DNA of 64,000 nt from Gongronella butleri (lineage: Eukaryota > Mucoromycota > Mucoromycetes > Mucorales > Cunninghamellaceae): NCBI GenBank assembly GCA_025201375.1, contig JAIWZP010000023.1, positions 430,086 to 494,085 of the forward strand, in the 5' to 3' direction. The position numbers and the translations under genes were made by a program. How positions within the stretch are numbered: the stretch's first letter is position 1; each line of letters starts with the position of its first letter. The notes under the pieces were generated by a model that worked only from the letters and a program-made list of their open reading frames with translations, had not been told where the DNA came from and made no database searches. Positions 49,285 to 61,080 of the stretch are shown piece by piece.

Positions 49285-51344
49285 ACTCTCCCGATTTTTT
49301 TGGACTGTGAGTCGTCGAAAATGCCAAAAAAACTCCCATTTATACTATTTTGCATTCATCTCTCCATTTGCATGGTCGACCCGCCGCTCAAAATTAGCTG
49401 CATCGGAGGATTCTTCAGCGCAAAATTTGCAACAAAAAAGCTTAACCCCCCAAAGCGCTACGACCTCTTTTGAAAAATTCAGAGGTCACTCAGGGGTCAC
49501 AAATTTCAATCTCAGAAAATGCCTAATGCGGGAAATTTCGAACTCAGAGTGATCAATGCATCCCAAGTAGGTAATTCCGACCATTTGCTATTGGCAGACA
49601 AAATGCCAGGTTGCCCCAACGTAGGAAAAATGTCCAAAGAGTGACGCATGAACGGCGATCGACTGAGAAAGGTGCCTACTTTGGCCAAGATTTTTTGCAA
49701 AAATTTAGGTTTGACACTTCCAAATTTAGGTGCGTAAATTGCATGGAATTTTTTTTCTGCATTTTTTTGCAGGTTTTTGTGCGCTGTAGAGTGGGCTGCA
49801 AGTTGGTGAAATGACCGATGCAAAAAGTTAAAACATAAGCAAGCGCCCTGAAAGTCATCCCATTACATGCTTCTTTGCCCCCCCTGTTTTTTATTAAATC
49901 TGAAATAAAAATCGAGGGTTGACTAGACAGTTGTCGAACAAATCGTCATTGAATTTTTTGTTGAAAAAGTGTACTTCCTCCGCCAGTTTTGATCAGACCG
50001 CCGTGAAACTTGTTTCATTCGGTGGAGATTCAGCAGCAGCATTTGACACATTACTGTAAAAGCATCGTTGGTTACAGTATTTTTCCAGTTGTCGAGAAAA
50101 GTAAGTTTGAAAATTGATCCAATGTTTGAGCGACTTTTGCAAGCGGGCAACGTTCATCCATCGGGCGAGCAAACAATCAGGAAATGACACCCGAGTGTGT
50201 CTCTGTTTATCGGTGCCATTTCACCACGATGCACAAAATATTTTGAGAGACTCGTGCCGGATTTGTGGAAATGTCAGAATTTTGGATTCATCTGCACAAT
50301 GGCTCGGTCGACTCCTGGTTTGAACGATTTTTCAAAAAGAGTCGCGTCGGTAAAACATTACTGTATGTGTAGACTTTCATGGGCCACCCAACTATGATGA
50401 TTTGTGGCATTTACCTACTGTAATTCTGCATTTGTACTGTAAAAATGTCGAGATTTCGAATTCATCTGCCAAATAAACGATCCAGTCAATCTTCCTTGTT
50501 GGGGTTTCATGTTGTGTTGTTGAATAAGGCGCGGCGAAATAATCAAAGGGCAAAGGGTGGGAGGTAATCGATTCATGATTTGTGTTGTTGGTCACCCATG
50601 GATTTGTGCCAATTCTTGAAAACGGCGCGTACCACGAAAACGGCCCGATCAACATTTGGTTTTTTAATTTTTTTTCAACAAAGGAGACGCTGAAAAAGCC
50701 AAGTGGCAAAGTTTGGCGATGATCGAATCATGATTTTACCGCGAAATGAATTATACAAAAACGCGCAACAGCCAAATTTTCAGCAGCAATGCCGTGCTTC
50801 CCGACAAACCACATGATTGACCTTTGGATTTTTATTTTTTTCTGAGAAGAAGTGAGAAGCAACATCCACTACATGTAAAAGTTTCGTGGAGCTGCGATGA
50901 GTCCTTGGTGACGACATCCTTTTTTTTCAAATTTAGAAAAAAAAAGGGTGGGTCAGGCCAAAATGCATCTGGAGAGTCCCCCGCTTTGAGAAGCTCAGGT
51001 CTCTCAAATCCGTTTGGCAACCTACACATTGGACATCTGAGAGTCATATCATTATTACTTGCATTGACCCCTTCTTTCTAAGCAAATCTGAAATAAAAAT
51101 CGGGGGTCAATCAAGCTGTTTTCGAGGAACGGTTACAGTATGTCATCCCCAATGACCGATACAGATGCAATAAAAAAAGGAGGTGCATCTGCTGGTTTCC
51201 GCTTAAATTGCAAAATGCTCCTTTTTTTCGTCTCAAGTCAAAGTTGACGAAAATTGGCCAAAGAGCTGCGAAACATGGACCATCAGAAAGATCTCAGTCT
51301 GTTGCGTACGATACTGTACTGTACATGGATGTCAATGATCACGC
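49285..51344 (+). repeat. Dispersed repeat R1, copy D
   Basis: Collinear with copy A for at least 1.3 kb (CCCGATTTTTTTGGA, CCAAAGCGCTACGACC, GTCACTCAGGGGTCAC, GAGTGACGCATGAACGGCG), then with copy E (TCTCAAATCCGTTTGG, TTGACCCC) and copy B (GATACAGATGCAATAAAAAA, GGCCAAAGAGCTGCGAAACA). It ends where a truncated fold-back element begins. No gene inside. Confidence 0.65.
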
Positions 51345-51768
51345 CACGCGTCAGTGGTGATTTTATATTTGTCGATCTCAGCACTGACATGACACATGTA
51401 CTATGAAATAGATTTACATAATATAATCAGGCACCATCACGCTTGTTTCAGAAAAATTTGGAGATGGTGTTCATAATGTCATTTCACCTCCACAGACCAT
51501 TGTATAATACGCGTAGGTACGCGTCGCGTGACGCGTCAGGTACAGTACCCCTTTATTTTTTGGTTTATTCCAAAATCCGCTTGCTATAGCCATTTCATAA
51601 TTTTAGAATCGTTTTTATACTTTTATGTCATTGCTCCTACAAATTTTTATGTCATTGGAGTCATTATTGATCAATACAGAAGAGATTAAAGTGATTAAAG
51701 GGAGTGCTGGCATTGCAGCACAATACAGTAGACAGGGGCGAACTTTTTTTTTGTCCGGGCACTGTTGT
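51345..51768. mobile_element. Truncated fold-back element (one arm)
   Basis: Matches only the right arm of FB1/FB3: GGAGATGGTGTTCATAATGT, TACGCGTCGCGTGACGCGTC, GTCATTGGAGTCATTATTGATC-like and a terminus GGGCACTG followed by TTGTA. Carries TACAGTA at 51541-51547 where FB1 has TA (CAGG-TA-CCCC). The left arm is missing; the junction lies in R1 copy D. Confidence 0.7.
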
Positions 51769-52025
51769 ACATATCGTGTTTTAATGGGTTAAGACGTCCT
51801 GGACCCCTGTCCCTTATTTCCACGTCCCGTAAGAACGCTCGCGGATTCAAAAGAAAGCCTGAAACAACTTTTTGAAGGCGTCTATGCATAAAATACGTTA
51901 CTGCGGTGGTCGCGGGGTTTTAACCATTGCTTGGGCAACTTAAAAGGGGCGCGATACTTTTTTTTCTCAACCTCTTTTTCAACCTCTTCTTTTTTTTCGT
52001 TTTTTTTTCGTATTCTTGCACCGAC

Positions 52026-53756
52026 ATGACGACGCTGAACGATTTTCCCAACGAGCTGCTGCCTTTGATTCTTCAGTGGCTGCCTACAAGCGACCTGCTT
52101 CAGCACGCGCGATTGGCTAGCCGTCGGTGGCACCATTCGGCCACGGATATCGCGTTTGAGCGTATTCAGTTTGATCTGTCCAACTTGGATCGGGTGCGCG
52201 AGATGACTGCGTGCTTTGGGACGTGTCCCGACGCGTATTTTCCTGCAAAGTATGCGGAAATGAAGATGGACGGGTGGACGGCGTCGTTGCCTGTGGTGCC
52301 GTGGGCAAGCGCGATTGATAATGGAATGGCGATGGCGGCGGCCCTGTTGCCCAAGCTGCAGGAGGTGCGCAGCCTGCACGTGGATCTTCCGAATGATCTA
52401 GCGCTGGACAAGCACCAGATGAACACGATTCGCAAATTGGTGCAATTACCCGCGCTGCAGGCGCTGAAATTGTCGTCTGTTGCGCCGTCGTACGCGCTCA
52501 GACCCATTGACCTGCATCCTTGGCTAAAACACCTCGACTATGGGACCCAGGTGCTCGAGGTGGATCTGCAATACGTGCTGACGCTGCTGCAGCGCTTACC
52601 ACACCTTCAGAGTTTGACCATTCGCATTGCAAGCCTCAAAATCAGCGGCCAGCCTTTCCGCGAATTCACGTACAGATCGCTCGCGCATCTGCCGCAGCAC
52701 CATTGCCTCAAGACGCTTTCCTTTGGGCTCGAATCAGAGGACTCGACAGAACCGCCGGAATTGATGTGTCTGACATACTTTTTTGCCCATTTGACGCCAC
52801 ATATTAGCGCGATGCAATTGCGCATGGATTTGCTCAGCACAAGCACCGAATTCGCCCATATTTTGCCATTGGACTTCAACCGTTTGCCTCCCCTGCCGCG
52901 CAACGCGTCACGCGCCATGAACGATGCGTTCACAGCCGCTCTCTCGACCGAAAATACGACGAACACATCGAATGACGAGGCGTTTTTCTATGGTACGCGC
53001 CTAAAACACGTGCCATTGGAGCTTGATCTTGTCTTGAAGACGCCCGCACTCTATGGCGCGCTCGATCACTTTTCACGCTCGCTTGTCCACGGCCTATCGG
53101 TACAGCAGCATGATGCCGATCCGCTCGACATTCCGCTCATTGTCAATGGGATGAAGGCGCTTACACATCTGGAACTTGACGGGTGCGAGTTTGATCATCC
53201 CGGTGTGCTGGAACGCGCCCTTCGCAAGCTGCCAAATCTTAAAACCATCTCTCTCTTTGGATCGACGTGCAGGACATGGCAATTCCAGCCGCGGGGCACA
53301 CCCATGACGGAATGGGAGGAGAAATTCCGCACCTTTTTCGAAAGATACCAAGGCGAACAAGGCTCGTCGCTTCGCTGGCTGTCGCTACCCAATGTCACAC
53401 GCATCAATGTCAAGGAGCAAGTTGGCGACTTCCTCGGAGCGCGCGTTCACGTCGTTCTCGTCGATCCAAAAAAACAAAAACGCGGTTCTGCGCCCGTCAG
53501 GATTTGGTTGCGCGACGTACCAAAGGATGGTCGCCTCGAGAGCCACGTCTCTTATCGCCTTTGCGACGACGACGTGCGCGACGTGCTGCTCGTCGCGTCC
53601 ATGGGCTTGCGGTACGCGCAGCCCGCCCACATGCTCTCGTCCAACGTGTCCGACAAGGCCGCCGCCGTCATCCACATCCTTTGCACCAAGAAATCTGCTA
53701 CTTTTTACGCCGCTCCAGCCGCCAAGCGCTGGCGCCTTCTTCCTTTCTTTGGCTAG
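52026..53756 (+). CDS. F-box domain protein with leucine-rich C-terminal region
   Basis: Single exon, 576 aa. The N terminus is an F-box: NDFPNELLPLILQWLP, then SDLLQHARLASRRWHHSA (about residues 4-40), the Skp1-binding module of SCF ubiquitin ligases. The remainder shows irregular leucine-rich segments of the type LPALQALKLSSV, LPHLQSLTIRIAS, MKALTHLELDGCEFDHPG and LPNLKTISLFGS, as in fungal F-box/LRR proteins that choose substrates by the C-terminal solenoid. Start ATG at 52026 gives MTTLNDFPNE with the F-box immediately after, as usual. No paralogue in the window; substrate unknown. AATAAA at 53774-53779; convergent with the DnaJ gene, 281 bp between stops. Confidence 0.88.
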   Translation: MTTLNDFPNELLPLILQWLPTSDLLQHARLASRRWHHSATDIAFERIQFDLSNLDRVREMTACFGTCPDAYFPAKYAEMKMDGWTASLPVVPWASAIDNGMAMAAALLPKLQEVRSLHVDLPNDLALDKHQMNTIRKLVQLPALQALKLSSVAPSYALRPIDLHPWLKHLDYGTQVLEVDLQYVLTLLQRLPHLQSLTIRIASLKISGQPFREFTYRSLAHLPQHHCLKTLSFGLESEDSTEPPELMCLTYFFAHLTPHISAMQLRMDLLSTSTEFAHILPLDFNRLPPLPRNASRAMNDAFTAALSTENTTNTSNDEAFFYGTRLKHVPLELDLVLKTPALYGALDHFSRSLVHGLSVQQHDADPLDIPLIVNGMKALTHLELDGCEFDHPGVLERALRKLPNLKTISLFGSTCRTWQFQPRGTPMTEWEEKFRTFFERYQGEQGSSLRWLSLPNVTRINVKEQVGDFLGARVHVVLVDPKKQKRGSAPVRIWLRDVPKDGRLESHVSYRLCDDDVRDVLLVASMGLRYAQPAHMLSSNVSDKAAAVIHILCTKKSATFYAAPAAKRWRLLPFFG

Positions 53757-54037
53757 GCTTCCAACAAAATATGAATAAACGCAGCTCAATTTTTTTTAAC
53801 GTTTTGTCTACTTTAGATGTCGCACATATCATACGGGAATGAGAAAACAGATTTTATTTACGCAATTTTTTGTGAAAGGGAGGAGAGACGGAAATGACAA
53901 CAGATTGAGAAAGGATGAGGAAAAGATGATGAGGGCGAAAAAGGACAAGAGAAAAAAAAAAAAGTGACAATGACAAAAAAAAATTGCAAAAAGGAGCCAT
54001 TGGGATGGCCGGGCACGATTCCATTTTTTTGGTCAAC

Positions 54038-55432
54038 CTATTGCTGTGCGCATTGGACGCCTGGGCCGCCGTGCATTTCTGCGTCCTCGTCCTCGTCGTG
54101 TGCGTGTCGCGAGGAGGAAGATTGGTAATGGTCAGCATCGGCCATGACGACGTCGTCGACATGCTTGCCGCTCAAGTCGGGCAAGGCGGGACGTTGGGGC
54201 AGGATGCCCTCGAGCTTTGCAATTGTGTCATTGTCTGTCCAATTGTTGGCGGGGAACTTGATGCTGAAAACGACCAAAAGATTACCCTTGTCGTGGTGTC
54301 TGTAGGTGGGCATGCCTTCGTGAGGGATGAGTTTGATCATGCCTGGGTGGATGCACTCGCCGGGAAGCACCGTGACCATCAAAACGCGCTCATCCAAGTG
54401 TGGGATGGTGAATTGGCCGCCAGCAAGGGCGGTGAGCAAGTCAATCTCGACTTCGTAGATAAGGTCGTCGCCTCGACGTTTGAAATGTGGGTGAGGCTTC
54501 TCGTCGATCTGGATGACAATGTCGCCAGGCTCAATGCCGGGCGCCTGATCGCCTTCGCCGGCAAACGTGATCTTTTGACCATCACGCATGCCCTTGTCGA
54601 TGTGCACCTCGAGGATCTTGCGCTCGTTGCTGATCTTGCGGCCGTGGCACTCGGTACACCGGTCCTTTTCGTCCATGATGTCACCCTGACCATGGCAATC
54701 GCCACATGGCTGCTGGATCTGCTGCACCATGGGTCCCATCTGGCGCATCATGATCCGGAAGCCCTGTCCATGGCACGTCGTGCATGTCTTGACGCTGCCT
54801 TCCTTGCCGCCACGACCTTCACATTGCGCGCAAATCACGTGTTTTTGTACCGCAAGCTTCGATGTCTTGCCCTTGTAAAGATCCTCCAACGACACCTTGA
54901 GCGCATGGTACATGTCCTTGCCGCGACGCGGTCCCGACGGCCGGCCGCGTCCGCCACCTGGGAACAGACCGCCGCCAAACAGCTGCGAGAAAATATCCTC
55001 CGCGTCGCCCATGCCGCCCATGCCTTGCCCATTGAGGCCCTCTTCGCCGAATTGATCGTAAAGCTGGCGCTTCTCCGGGTCCGACAACACCTCGTATGCA
55101 TGCGAGATTTCCTTGAACTTGTCACCGGCATCCGGGTTCTGCAAAACGTAAAAAAATAAGGAAGGAAAAAAAAAGGCAGAAAAAGAAAAAAAACGATGAA
55201 TAATCAAAGACGCATGGCCTCTTTCCACCATCCCCCTCCCACCAAGATAACATCAATTCCACAATGCCATGACGGACAGGTGTCTGACGGGTGGGTGGAC
55301 AGTCAGCTTGCGCAAGTTTACCTTGTCAGGATGATAGCGGAGGGCGAGTTTGCGATAAGCCTTCTTGAGCTCGGCATCGGACGCGTCGACACTGACGCCC
55401 AAGTCTTCGTAGAACTTTGTTTCTCTCACCAT
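54038..55432 (-). CDS. YDJ1: Class A J-protein (Ydj1/DnaJA type), farnesylation motif
   Basis: Two exons on the minus strand: 55432-55322 and 55138-54038; 403 aa. Co-chaperone that stimulates cytosolic Hsp70 ATPase and delivers clients (family knowledge). The J domain (residues 1-70) has the HPD at 34-36 (LRYHPDK). A Gly/Phe/Met-rich linker ([17 protein letters not shown]) follows. The zinc-binding region has four CxxCxG units: [32 protein letters not shown]. Then come the two substrate-binding beta domains and DLLTALAGG. The C terminus is CAQQ, a farnesylation CaaX box like CASQ of yeast Ydj1, so partial ER-membrane attachment is expected. The intron falls right after the HPDK codons. The next gene upstream on the same strand is GET3. 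Confidence 0.95.
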
Positions 55433-55730
55433 GATATGTGATTTGTGTATGTGTGAGTATGAAAAAAAAAGAAAAGAAAAAAGAGGGGGGAAAAGCAAGA
55501 AAAAGAGGAAATAAAGAGAAATGAGCAACGTCAAAACCCGCCCAGCCTCGCTTTAAAAAGGGGGTGAGAGAACAGGCGTGCGTCGCCAAATGCGGACATT
55601 GAATCAGAGACGCTCTGGCAAATGCTGGAAGCTGGAACATGACGCAACCCCCTATTTTGCGTGCATTTGGAAAGATAAAGCATATTTTATTATTTGTCCG
55701 CTCTTCAAAACATCTATGATCCAGAATTGC

Positions 55731-57041
55731 TCAGTTGCTAGGAGGGCTGTAAGGCTCGACCAGCATCTTGCTGAACTCCTTGATGGACTCGGTGCCACGC
55801 ACCTCGGACGTCAGCAGCGGCATGCGCACAATGTGGAAATCCTCATACAAGTCGTAGATTTGTTCCAGGTATTTCTGCTGCATCTTGTGTCGCACACTAC
55901 AATGCTCGCAATTGGAACCTAAAAGACGAAAAAAAAAAAGGGCGTCAGCCGGGCCACAATGGCAAAAATAAAAAGGGCTCGACTTACCCTCCTTGGGGAA
56001 CAACAGCTGGTTGACGATGATATTGTGGGTATCGATCTGGTAGGACGTCAATTCCTGGATCATACGCTCAGTCTCGTACAGCGACAAGAATTCAGAGATG
56101 CACACACAGATGAATGTTGTGATGTTCTAATAGGCGCGTCCAAAAAAGAAAACGCGGTCAATGGCCCATGGGCATGATTTTTTCTTCTTCTCCAGACTTA
56201 CGGGATCCTTGAACTGGTTGTTCACCTCGTTGATGACGGACCGCATCTCCTCCAATTTGGCAAACATGTCTTCCTGATTGGCATTCATGCCCATCATGCC
56301 GGAAACCTGCTGGAACATGGGGCCAAAGCGGCCGCTCAGGCCACTGATCTTGGCGAGCGCCTTCTCCAGGACGGTGGGGAACGACAAGAAGCGCAGCGTG
56401 TGGCCTGTGGGAGCCGTGTCAAACACAACCACCGAGTACGACATGGTCTTGACTTGCCTGGCAACAAAAAAAAAAAAAAAAAAAAAAAAAAAGAAAAAGA
56501 AAAATTAGCTCCACGTGTCGTGCCAGCCATGTCAAAATGGAGGTGGCCCTTACTTCATGACCTCGGCAAAGCCCATGGCCTCGTCCACACCCGGGATGGC
56601 ATAGGCGAGATCCTGGACCATGCTGCCCATGGCATTGCCTTGATCCGATTGCTCAATCATCTCCTGGATGCTGGACGTGGGGTCGATCTCCATGGCGTAC
56701 AGATTATCAAAGCCATTGACGAGCGTCGCCTCCTTTGAGAACTTTTGTCCAAATGCGTCCGACAAATTATGCGCGGGATCCGTGGAAATGAGCAGCACCG
56801 ACTCACGCACCTTGGACAGCTGCACGGCCAGCGAGCACGACGACGTGGTCTTGCCTAATTTGCCAAGCGTGTTGGGATGAGCCTTTCAAGACACGCAAAA
56901 AAAATAAAAAAAACAATAGATGACTCCCTTACCAACGCCACCCTTGCCACCAACAAAGATCCAGTGCAGCGAATCCTGATCCAGGACGTTCTTGAGTGTG
57001 GGCTCGAGGGGCTGGAAGTCGTCGTCAGAAAAGTCAGACAT
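55731..57041 (-). CDS. GET3: GET3/TRC40 ATPase for tail-anchored protein targeting
   Basis: Five exons on the minus strand: 57041-56933, 56854-56554, 56457-56202, 56126-55988, 55918-55731; 330 aa. Cytosolic homodimeric ATPase that shields tail-anchored proteins and hands them to Get1/Get2 at the ER (family knowledge). Seen: P-loop GGKGGVGK (31-38) with the ArsA/Get3 deviant signature, switch [15 protein letters not shown], switch [17 protein letters not shown], a Met-rich client-binding stretch ([18 protein letters not shown]), and CEHC, the zinc-binding CxxC of the dimer interface, followed by [12 protein letters not shown]. The first intron splits the P-loop codons. Intron 2 holds a run of about 28 T on the coding strand just before its acceptor. 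Confidence 0.95.
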
Positions 57042-57379
57042 AGTTGTATGAAAAAAGAAGTCAAAAGAAGGTGAAAGAAGAAGAAAAGGGCAAGACAAAA
57101 GGGGAAGCCCAGAAAAGGCATCGAGGCCGTCCACGTGATTGGTCCGCTTTGTCTGCCAGGAAAAGGCACATCTTTGCTCTCCTTTCTCAAACGCGATCTT
57201 TTATAGTTCTTGTCCGGTTTGCACACTGCAGACCACCTCTTTTTCATTTTAAAATTCAGGCGACTTGAATTCAGTGCATTACAGCGGTACACACGCGCAA
57301 TTCATACTTACACCAGCGCGTCAATCGTGTTTTGCGCCGCGCGCCGCGAGCGTACGAATCAACTTTCACCAGTTTCTAC

Positions 57380-58790
57380 TTTTGGCGCGTACATTTGGAA
57401 AATGACGGCCATCTGTAGCAAAGTTTCGCGGTGCTGCGACAAGTTTTTTGTGGTGAAATATTTTGGAGAAAAAAAAAAGTTGGTCAGGTCAAAATGTCCC
57501 TGAAGGGTCCCCCCGCTTTAAGAGGTTCAAGTCCCGACAAATCTCAAATCCGTTTGGTAGCCTGCACACTGGCGAGACTGAGAGTCATGTCATTCGATGC
57601 ATTGACCCCCTCTTGATAAGTAAATCTGCAATAAAATCAGCGGTCGATTATACCGTTCTCGAGCAAATGGCGATTAAAGTCAAAATTTAGAATCTTGGAT
57701 TTCTTTATCAGTTTTGGTCCTACGCGTTTGAAACCAGGCCCATTTGATAGATTGTCGAGTGTCGCGTCATTGTCGCACCATTTTTACTATGTGCGTTGTT
57801 ACCGAGAAAATTAGAATTGAAATGTTTGGTCACAGGTTGTGGTTGCGCAACACACATCGACTTTGTTGAGCAGGGAAAAAATGACACCCAGACGCGTCTC
57901 TGTCCATACGTGCAAGTTTCAGCTCCATCGAGGCAAAATTGATCGCTCCACGACTGAAAAAATGGCTTTATCGATAAAAATCGATTTTCTCGTCAACGAT
58001 CTAATTTATCCCCGATAATTATGGTTGTTTTGAAAAGAGAACCGCTGATACACTTATATGACAAAGTTTCACGTTGCTGCGTTTCGCCGGATGGCGTGCT
58101 ATATTGATTTGGAAAATCGCGTTTTTTCATGGATTTTCCACAGGGGGTCAGTCGACAATTTTCATGTGGTGACTTTTAGGTTGCTGGATCGCCACGCCGC
58201 TCACACCTGGGATAACTCCATTCTGTTTACCGATGAAAATGCCATAAAAACCTAGGGTTGATCATCTTGTTTTCGTGAAAGATGCGTTTTGGATCTTATT
58301 TTCGCTACAATGCTAACTCGACGAAGACTAGCTGCAGCGCCTTGAAACACGGCTCATCAGATAAAGCACAAATTTCTGCGTCCATGGATGTCCGTGATCT
58401 GTAAAAAATAATTGAGTTCTGTCAGGGTAGGCGCGCGACAAAATGAATATAACATTTTAGATGGACACTGTTTCGGCCCACAGGCGTGTTAGCCGTTCAT
58501 TGCCTTTATTGAATTCACGCACCTGGTGCATCTCTAGCTGTGGATGCGTCAGCGACGCGACGTGGCGCGTTTTCTCGGCGGGATGCGCCGGTAAAGAAAA
58601 TTCTAAAATCGCTCATTACTCGTCAACCAGCAGATGGCTCGCGCTTTTTTTTGACAATTTCGTTGGTTTCTCCGTGTAACTGTTGTTGTGTATAAGTTTG
58701 GTGTAATTCTGGGAACTTGTTTTTTCAATTTTGGTTTTGGGCGCGACTGCGGCTCATTTTTTGCCTACGCACTAACCCCCGCTAAACTTG
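57380..58790 (+). repeat. Dispersed repeat R1, copy E
   Basis: Matches copy D at TCTCAAATCCGTTTGG, GAGAGTCAT and GCATTGACCCC, copy A at CGCCTTGAAA, and all copies at GATCGCCACGCC and near the end at TTTTTTCAATTTT. More diverged than the others and free of TAC(A/T)GTA heptamers. Confidence 0.5.
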
Positions 58791-59418
58791 TCCAACTTGT
58801 CTCAAATTTGAACCAGATGACGCGAGCCTGATCGCGATGCGAATGGCGTCACTGTTTACCTGCGTTGTAAAGCCAATTTAGCGAGGTGTGACTGAAAATA
58901 TCAAATTTGAGTACATGTCAACCGAATCAATAACTATTCAGTCGATGCTCGATTTTATATTATTTTTTTTGGAATGATGGGGTGCCAAAATGACGCGATG
59001 GTAAGTTTAAAAGTGATCGAACCATTAATTCGCGACAGGTTTTAGCTTTGGAAATCCAGCAGCCTTGGTTTTTGTCAAAACTCCCTGGCGACACCCTACC
59101 TGTCATTTGATGTCAAGCCAATTCGGTGCATTAAGTTTGAGTTACTTGAGGTTGGTGCCATAAAAATCGGGTGCTCGACTAGGGTGTTGCAGATTAAATC
59201 ACCATTCCAGTGATTCTGTCACAATTCCGCTATTTACTCGATCGACAGATGTTAAGCACCGATGCAAATGCGGTCATCCTGTGCAGACGATCATTCGTGC
59301 CCATGTTGGCCCACCAGCCCGGTCCTACGTTATATTATTATTCTTGTCCATTTTGCGATTGAAATGTATTGTCGCGTGTTGCGCATCCTATTCCCTACTC
59401 GGTCTGCTTTTGATGGCG

Positions 59419-59449
<31 letters not shown>

Positions 59450-60550
59450 CTTTTGCCGATGTCCATGGTCTACGGCACGCTTCTCATGAGTGGAAACGTC
59501 CATTGGCCCGCTGGGACGCGTCAATTTGACCATCAGAAAGGGTGTGGTCGGATCTCGCTCGTGCCGCCGGGATGCCAGGCGGCGATTGGTCCGAGTCCCC
59601 GATCAGGCGATTTCTCTTTCATGTGCAGGGTCCCCCTCCCAGCTGTCAAGCGTTCCAAGTGTCCAAAAAAAATTGGACACTATTGTTGCCCCGTGACGTC
59701 TGTTTGAGCATTTTAGTCGATTTTACCATTGCCATGGCACCAATGGCCACACGAAGGCGGGCCACAAAAGGGCACGTGGATGTCGAGGTGATGCGGCAGC
59801 CCAGACACCGGGCGAGAGAGAGAAGCCAACGGATTCCACCTTCTCGGATTGGTCGCCATCTGCGATTGGGTGCCGCTTTTGTGGGATATGTGTGCCCGCC
59901 CGGAGCAGCCGACGGGTCTGTCGGATGAACACACGCGGACGACGACACGCGCATTGTTTTGGTCGGATGGGTGGCAAGTCTCTTTCTTTGGGCAAAAAGA
60001 ACCAAAAAAAAAAAAAAACAGGGGCGGCCACAAGGGGCGGGGGGCAGGGCCATGCTAGTGCAATGCGCATGGATTGTTGACATGGCTCGATTTTTCATTG
60101 ATTTCTAAATTGAGCATGCAAAGAGCGAGGTGACGTGGCCTGGAAAAAAAAAAAAAAAAGAGGGGGAGCGCGAGAGGGGCTTTGTGCAACTGGAAAAAAA
60201 AAAAAAAAGGCGGGCGCACCCCCCAAAACTCAGTGGCATCGGCTCGGAATTTGAACACACGTGGAACATAGCGAATAGGTCGCATGAAAAAGCTATGGAA
60301 AGCGCACAAGACAAAAGAGCCAAACGGTGCTACACCATGATGGCGTTGGGATACTCGGGATGGGCTATTTTTGCCTTTTGCCCGTCCAGGAGACAGCCCG
60401 TACAGGGTTGCATGACGGCCTAAGGGGACAAAGGATGGGGTTTTTTCCCTCCCCCCAGGGCCTTGCAATGAATGGCATGCATAAGATTCATGCAATTTGA
60501 CAGCCCACTCGCGCCCTCGATCAATTATACCACGATGTTCTGTATAGATG

Positions 60551-60580
<30 letters not shown>
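60551..60580. repeat. 30-nt poly(dA) tract
   Basis: Pure A run in intergenic DNA; nothing else nearby. Confidence 0.9.
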
Positions 60581-60581
<1 letters not shown>

Positions 60582-61080
60582 AGCCAGAGAGGGTGGGCGG
60601 GGAGCGGGCCAATCTAGTGCAGGAAAAAGTTTTTCATCGCAGTGACAGGCAATTCCTTGGAATCGTGAATTCTTATTCCTTATGTTTCTAAAGGGTCTGC
60701 CCGAGCCTCTTTTTTTTTTGTTGTTGTTTTTTTTCTTCAAGTAAAACCTTTTTCTTCTCCACTCCTTCATATCTTGCCAGCGCACGCAACAGCAGCTCTA
60801 TCCCCCCTCTCTTTACCATATCCGTTATTCTACCCACACAAAGTAGATAGACTCTTTTTTGTTTTTCTTTGTCTCTCTTTTCCCCTCCCCCCTTTTTCTC
60901 TTTTTTTTTTCTTTTTTTTCTTTCTCGGTTTAGAGGCATTGCATACAACGACTCGCATCGCACGTCCTCCACCCCTCACCTCTCGCACGCGCCGACACAC
61001 GCCCTTTTTTCGTATAGAGTTACCTTTTCTCGTGCGCCACCCCACTTTCGCCCCCTATACCACCCCACACGTATAATAAG

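Larger units (their letters stand above)
57042..61080. other. Gene-poor intergenic region
   Basis: About 4 kb without a supported gene. Contains R1 copy E (57380-58790), a T run at 59418-59446, a 30-nt A tract at 60551-60580 and A/T runs near 60020-60210. No TACAGTA/TACTGTA heptamers seen here, in contrast to copies A, B and D. The last 300 bp are pyrimidine-rich and probably the promoter and leader of the KH gene; GTATAATA lies just before its ATG. Confidence 0.6.

Noticed and set aside
57524..57545. tRNA-like T-arm (GGTTCAAGTCCCGAC)
   Set aside because: No acceptor, D or anticodon stems around it, and the segment belongs to repeat R1, whose copy D lacks the pattern.
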